From Intestinibacter sp964449895 (GTDB lineage Bacteria; Bacillota; Clostridia; Peptostreptococcales; Peptostreptococcaceae), in assembly GCA_964449895.1 (NCBI GenBank), contig CAYVBY010000009.1:35940-99939 (forward strand): a stretch of 64,000 nt of DNA, written 5' to 3'. Both the position numbers and the translations under genes were made by a program. Under the pieces are notes generated by a model. The model was given only the letters and a program-made list of their open reading frames with translations, made no database searches and had not been told where the DNA came from. Below, piece after piece: positions 60,556 to 64,000 of this stretch. The number at the start of each line of letters is the position of its first letter. Positions within the stretch are counted from its first letter, which is position 1.

Positions 60556-60612
60556 TTAAATATATTGAATTTTATGGAAAGCCTAATTAAATTTATTGAA
60601 TTTTGTGAAAAG
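60556..60612. repeat. Two 26-bp direct repeats, 31-bp period
   Basis: The copies at 60556-60581 and 60587-60612 share 23 of 26 positions (core TATTGAATTTT). The 31-bp period is close to three helical turns. Confidence 0.6.
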
Positions 60613-60665
60613 GATTTATTGCTTAAAAAATCAATAATAAAGTAGTTATTAAATATTGATATAAA

Positions 60666-60712
60666 TTTTATACAATAGTATATTTTATGGGAAAATATAC
60701 TATTGTATAAAA
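60666..60712. repeat. Perfect 21-bp inverted repeat in the cooS leader
   Basis: Arms at 60666-60686 and 60692-60712 are perfect reverse complements around ATGGG. No T-run follows, so it is not a normal terminator. Confidence 0.75.
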
Positions 60713-60741
60713 ATAAAAATTAATTTATAAAAGATTTTAGT

Positions 60742-60781
60742 AACAAAAATTATTTATTGTCATAATAATATAATTTTTGTT
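60742..60781. repeat. 12-bp inverted repeat in the cooS leader
   Basis: AACAAAAATTAT (60742-60753) and ATAATTTTTGTT (60770-60781), with an inner TTAT/ATAA pair around TGTC. Confidence 0.55.
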
Positions 60782-60798
60782 AAAACTTATTCAAAAAT

Positions 60799-60828
60799 TT
60801 ACCAAAATTAAGGTTTTTGGTATATAAT
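60799..60828 (+). promoter_or_regulatory. Proximal cooS promoter candidate with operator-like repeat
   Basis: TATAAT at 60823-60828 with TTACCA at 60799-60804 (18 bp). TACCAAAA (60800-60807) and TTTTGGTA (60815-60822) form an inverted repeat that covers the -35 and the spacer. Confidence 0.5.
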
Positions 60829-60981
60829 TTAGTTATGAGTATATTCTTATATAATAATGTATTTTATTGTCTTCGAAATATATTTTTATTTATAAGGATA
60901 TATTTACATATAATGATAAATGACATTTTCTTATAAAAGCATTTTAGGGGAAAATTAAATTTTTTAAAGGGGAATATGAAT

Positions 60982-62943
60982 ATGGAAAAAAATAATATTT
61001 TAGAAAAAATGCAAAATATGACAATAGACCTAAACAGTAAAGCTTTAATAGAAAAAGCTGAAAAAGACGGCGTTGAAACAATGTATTCTAGAAAATTAGG
61101 ATATAAAGTACAATGTGGATTCGGTTTAGACGGTGTTTGCTGTAGAAACTGTGGTATGGGACCATGTAGAATAAGTGCTAAAACTCCAAAAGGACTTTGT
61201 GGTGCTGATGAACATACAATAGTTGGTAGAAACTTTGCAAGAATGTGTGCTGGTGGTACAGCTGCCCATTCAGACCATGCTAGAGATATAGCTCATACAT
61301 TAGGATTAACTACTCCAGGAGGAGCTTATCAAATTTCTGAACCTGAAAAATTAAAAGAATTTGCAGTATTCATGGGTGTAGATCCAGAAGGTAAAGATAT
61401 ATATGACTTAGCTCATGAAGTATCTGATGTATGCTTAATGGAATTTGGTAAACCACACGGTGTATCTAAATTATTACCTAGAGCTCCAAAAGTAAGACAA
61501 GAAATATGGAAAAATTTAGGAATAGAACCAAGAGCAATAGATAGAGAAATAGCTACAGTAATGCACTCTACTCACGTAGGATGCTGTGCTGATATAGATG
61601 CTTTAATCCACATGTCAATGAGATGTTCTATGGCAGATGGTTGGGCAGGATCTATGATAGGTACAATGTTATCTGACATATTATTTGGTACACCAAAACC
61701 AGTTCATACTGAAGCTAACTTAAACGTATTAGCTGGAAACAATGTTAACATAATCCTTCACGGACATGAACCAACATTATCAGAAATGATAGTTTTAGCT
61801 TCTGAATTACCAGAAATGCAAGAATTAGCTAAAGAAGTTGGAGCAGATGGTATAACATTATCAGGTATATGCTGTACAGGTAACGAATTAACTATGAGAC
61901 ATGGTGTTAAAATAGCTGGGGACTTCCACCAACAAGAATTAGCAATAATCACTGGTGCTGTTGAAGCTATGATAGTTGACGTTCAATGTATATTCCCTGC
62001 ATTAGCAGAAGTTGCTACTCACTATCACACTAAATTCATAACTACTTCACCAAAAGCTAAAATAACTGGTTCTACTTACATGGAATTCCATGAAGATACA
62101 GCTTTAGAAGATGCTAAAACAATAGTTAGAGAAGCTATATTAAACTTCAAAAACAGAGATGCAGCTAAAGTTATGGTTCCAGAATTAAAATCAGAAGCTA
62201 TGGTTGGATATGCTGAAGAAGCTATAGTTGGACAATTAAACAACGTTGTTAATACTCAAATAGATGATATGAACACATTAAAACCATTAATAGATGTTCT
62301 TGCATCTGGTGTAATAAGAGGGGTAGTAGGTGTTGTTGGATGTAACAATGCTAAGACTCCAACTAACTACAACCACTTAACTGTAATTAAAGAGTTAATC
62401 AAAAATGACTACTTAGTTGTTTGTACAGGTTGTGGTGCTCAAGCAGCTGCTAAAAACGGCTTAATGTTAAAAGAAAATGCACCTAAATATGCTGGTAAAG
62501 GTTTAGCTACAGTTTGTCAATTAGTTGATATACCACCAGTAATCCATCTAGGATCTTGCGTTGACAACTCTCGTATATTAAATATATGCTCAATGGTTGC
62601 TAATGCATTAGATATGGATATATGTGACTTACCAGTTGCTGGTTGTGCTCCTGAATGGATGTCAGAAAAAGCAGTAGCTATAGGTACTTATGTAGTTGCT
62701 TCTGGTATAGAAACATTCTTAGGTGTAATGCCTCCAGTAGGTGGATCATCTAAAGCAGTTGAAATATTATGTGGTGGATTAAGAGACCAAGTTGGTGCTG
62801 CATTCCACGTTAATGAAGATGCAGTAGGATTAGCTCAAGACATAATGGATTGCATAGAAGCTAAGAGACCTCACTTCGAAGAATTATATCAAGAAAAAGT
62901 TCTTAATAAGAGAGTTTCTGGAGAATTAACTTGCTTATACTAA
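60982..62943 (+). CDS. cooS: Anaerobic carbon monoxide dehydrogenase catalytic subunit
   Basis: The 653-residue Ni-Fe enzyme interconverts CO and CO2. N-terminal cysteines of the B and D clusters are C45, C53, C54, C57, C62 and C73 (CGFGLDGVCCRNCGMGPC, GLCGADE). C-cluster ligands are in HGHEPTLSEM, ICCTGNE, VDVQCIFP, VVGCNNAK, CTGCGAQAA and HLGSCVDNSRI. ATGs occur at 60976 and 60982; AAAGGGG gives 9-nt spacing to the second, which is chosen. cooC and fhs follow, so it serves the carbonyl branch of the Wood-Ljungdahl pathway; acetyl-CoA synthase genes would lie beyond the window. Confidence 0.96.
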   Translation: MEKNNILEKMQNMTIDLNSKALIEKAEKDGVETMYSRKLGYKVQCGFGLDGVCCRNCGMGPCRISAKTPKGLCGADEHTIVGRNFARMCAGGTAAHSDHARDIAHTLGLTTPGGAYQISEPEKLKEFAVFMGVDPEGKDIYDLAHEVSDVCLMEFGKPHGVSKLLPRAPKVRQEIWKNLGIEPRAIDREIATVMHSTHVGCCADIDALIHMSMRCSMADGWAGSMIGTMLSDILFGTPKPVHTEANLNVLAGNNVNIILHGHEPTLSEMIVLASELPEMQELAKEVGADGITLSGICCTGNELTMRHGVKIAGDFHQQELAIITGAVEAMIVDVQCIFPALAEVATHYHTKFITTSPKAKITGSTYMEFHEDTALEDAKTIVREAILNFKNRDAAKVMVPELKSEAMVGYAEEAIVGQLNNVVNTQIDDMNTLKPLIDVLASGVIRGVVGVVGCNNAKTPTNYNHLTVIKELIKNDYLVVCTGCGAQAAAKNGLMLKENAPKYAGKGLATVCQLVDIPPVIHLGSCVDNSRILNICSMVANALDMDICDLPVAGCAPEWMSEKAVAIGTYVVASGIETFLGVMPPVGGSSKAVEILCGGLRDQVGAAFHVNEDAVGLAQDIMDCIEAKRPHFEELYQEKVLNKRVSGELTCLY

Positions 62944-62991
62944 GATTAAATAGTTAATTAGATTATTAATTAAATTTATAGAATAGAAAAT

Positions 62992-63019
62992 GGTAGTCTA
63001 TTAGAAATAATAGACTACC
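62992..63019 (+). other. GAAA-capped hairpin between cooS and cooC
   Basis: GGTAGTCTATTA and TAATAGACTACC form a perfect 12-bp stem with a GAAA tetraloop. No T-run follows. It may stabilise the cooS message or mark a processing site. Confidence 0.7.
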
Positions 63020-63092
63020 TAATTAATACACGTTAGACAGACATAAAAATAAATAGTTACAAAACTATATGACAAAAGGTGGTAATAAAGAA

Positions 63093-63881
63093 ATGAAAAT
63101 AGCAATAACAGGAAAAGGTGGAGTAGGTAAAACAACTTTTTCCTCAATGTTATCAAGAATGTTTGCTGATGAAGGTTATAGAGTTGTTGCTGTAGATGCC
63201 GATCCAGATGCAAACTTAGCCTTAGCGCTAGGTTTTCCGAAAGAAATATACGATTCAATAGTACCGATATCAGAAATGAAAAAATTAGTTTCTGATAGAA
63301 CTGCTACAAGTGAAGGTACATTCAATAAGATATTTAAACTTAATCCAAAAGTTGATGATATACCAGAAAAATATTGCAAAACATATAACGGAGTAGGTTT
63401 ATTAACTCTAGGAACTGTTGATTCAGGCGGAGCAGGATGTGTTTGTCCAGAACATGTATTATTGAAAAGATTATGTTCTCACTTAATATTACAAAATAAA
63501 GATGTTGTTGTTATGGACATGGAAGCTGGTATCGAGCATTTAGGTAGAGGAACTGCACAAGGTGTAGATGCTTTCATAGTAGTTGTTGAACCAGGTGAAA
63601 GAAGTCTTCAAACTTATAGAAAAGTTAAAAAACTAGGCAAAGATATTGGCGTGAAAAAGGTTTTCGTTGTTGGTAATAAAATGAGAGATGACGAAGATAT
63701 CGAATTTATAAAAAATAATCTAGAAGATGGAGAAGCTTTAGGATTTATCCATTACAGCCAAACTGTAATAGATTCAGATAGATCTAATAAATCTCCATAT
63801 GATGTTAGTGATGATGCAAAAGAAGAAATCAGAGCTATCAAAAATAGATTATTACAAATCAAAGAAGAAAATCAAAAATAA
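63093..63881 (+). CDS. cooC: CooC-type CO dehydrogenase nickel-insertion ATPase
   Basis: MinD-like ATPase of 262 residues with the deviant Walker A GKGGVGKTT (residues 7-15), DADPDANLALALGF (Walker A-prime region) and the CxC metal site C116-V-C118 in GGAGCVCPEH. It helps insert nickel into the C-cluster of CODH as a dimer. An ATG at 63069 is in frame, but AAAGGTGG lies 10 nt before the ATG at 63093. Directly downstream of cooS. Confidence 0.93.
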   Translation: MKIAITGKGGVGKTTFSSMLSRMFADEGYRVVAVDADPDANLALALGFPKEIYDSIVPISEMKKLVSDRTATSEGTFNKIFKLNPKVDDIPEKYCKTYNGVGLLTLGTVDSGGAGCVCPEHVLLKRLCSHLILQNKDVVVMDMEAGIEHLGRGTAQGVDAFIVVVEPGERSLQTYRKVKKLGKDIGVKKVFVVGNKMRDDEDIEFIKNNLEDGEALGFIHYSQTVIDSDRSNKSPYDVSDDAKEEIRAIKNRLLQIKEENQK

Positions 63882-63907
63882 TTTTACTTCTAAAATGTAG
63901 CATTTAG

Positions 63908-63935
63908 ATAGCATATAATGCTATTTAAAATATAT
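63908..63935 (+). other. Small inverted repeat before fhs
   Basis: ATAGCAT and ATGCTAT around a 3-nt spacer, with no T-run. Function unknown. Confidence 0.35.
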
Positions 63936-63959
63936 ATAAAATGTGGGAGGATGTTTGTT

Positions 63960-64000
63960 ATGGGATTCAAATCAGATATTGAAATAGCTCAAGAAGCTAA
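63960..64000 (+). CDS. fhs: Formate-tetrahydrofolate ligase, 5' end only
   Basis: The first 13 codons read MGFKSDIEIAQEA, the conserved start of Fhs (SDIEIAQ). GGGAGG lies 8-9 nt upstream of the ATG. Fhs forms 10-formyl-THF in the methyl branch of the Wood-Ljungdahl pathway, which fits its place after cooS-cooC. Confidence 0.88.
   Translation, partial: MGFKSDIEIAQEA

Larger units (their letters stand above)
60000..60981. other. Non-coding region upstream of cooS, 980 bp
   Basis: Contents in order: terminator 60012-60052; CODH gene remnant 60171-60270; 14-bp inverted repeat 60303-60364; terminator 60369-60412; promoter candidate 60503-60531; direct repeats 60556-60612; perfect 21-bp inverted repeat 60666-60712; 12-bp inverted repeat 60742-60781; and a promoter/operator region 60799-60828. 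No intact ORF lies within it. Confidence 0.7.

Noticed and set aside
60556..60612. CRISPR-like repeat
   Set aside because: Only two imperfect copies with a 5-nt gap, with no spacers of uniform length and no cas genes.

Overview
This window is very AT-rich. Arg is mostly AGA, Ile mostly ATA, and strong AGGAGG-type ribosome binding sites are common. Gene content and order point to an anaerobic, spore-forming member of the Clostridia, most likely Peptostreptococcaceae (Clostridioides difficile and relatives). The main reasons are ytxC followed by a T-box and thrS, the infC-rpmI-rplT cluster, the trk pair, an RNA methyltransferase before pheST-zapA, mutS2-argS, and a carbon monoxide dehydrogenase cluster leading into formate-THF ligase. 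Species assignment is inference; no rRNA or tRNA gene is present.

Layout. Positions 1-3477 (minus strand) hold a Bce-type antimicrobial-peptide detoxification module: response regulator, sensor kinase, ABC ATPase and a permease cut by the window edge. A perfect BceR-like inverted repeat lies upstream of the ATPase. Positions 4055-7200 carry an ADP-ribosylglycohydrolase, a HAD phosphatase and an M20 amidohydrolase. At 7470-12488 a giant two-module DUF445 membrane protein is followed by a DUF3298 protein whose ribosome binding site is buried in a terminator-like hairpin. Positions 12580-18428 contain a spore-type peptidoglycan-binding protein, PrsW, RsmF-like methyltransferase, signal peptidase I and a nucleoside kinase. 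Positions 18754-28989 carry a regulator, a ferredoxin-like aldo/keto reductase, a solitary RusA-like nuclease, QueG, a Lon-like protease, Nth, a VanW protein, TrmL, DegV and YtxC.

Positions 29040-44671 are the translation core. It has a Thr T-box with thrS, a soluble FtsH-like protease on the opposite strand, and a leader with infC (AUU start), rpmI and rplT. Then come TrkH/TrkA, an RNA methyltransferase, a Phe T-box with pheST, zapA and a U32 peptidase. Positions 45172-59999 hold aspartate 4-decarboxylase, htpG under a CIRCE element, pepD, mutS2, a DUF523 protein, argS, two unknown proteins, a B12-binding radical SAM protein and a TPR protein.

Positions 60000-64000 begin the Wood-Ljungdahl region. 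A long non-coding stretch contains a decayed fragment of a second CO dehydrogenase gene and several inverted and direct repeats. It is followed by intact cooS, cooC and the first codons of fhs.

The least ordinary items are the giant DUF445 protein and its hairpin-gated neighbour, the FtsH-like protease without membrane segments, the CIRCE-controlled htpG, the odd leader of the gene at 55824, and the repeat-rich leader of cooS with its embedded CODH remnant. I found no complete, clearly undescribed multi-gene system. No CRISPR array, insertion sequence, prophage or tRNA was seen.
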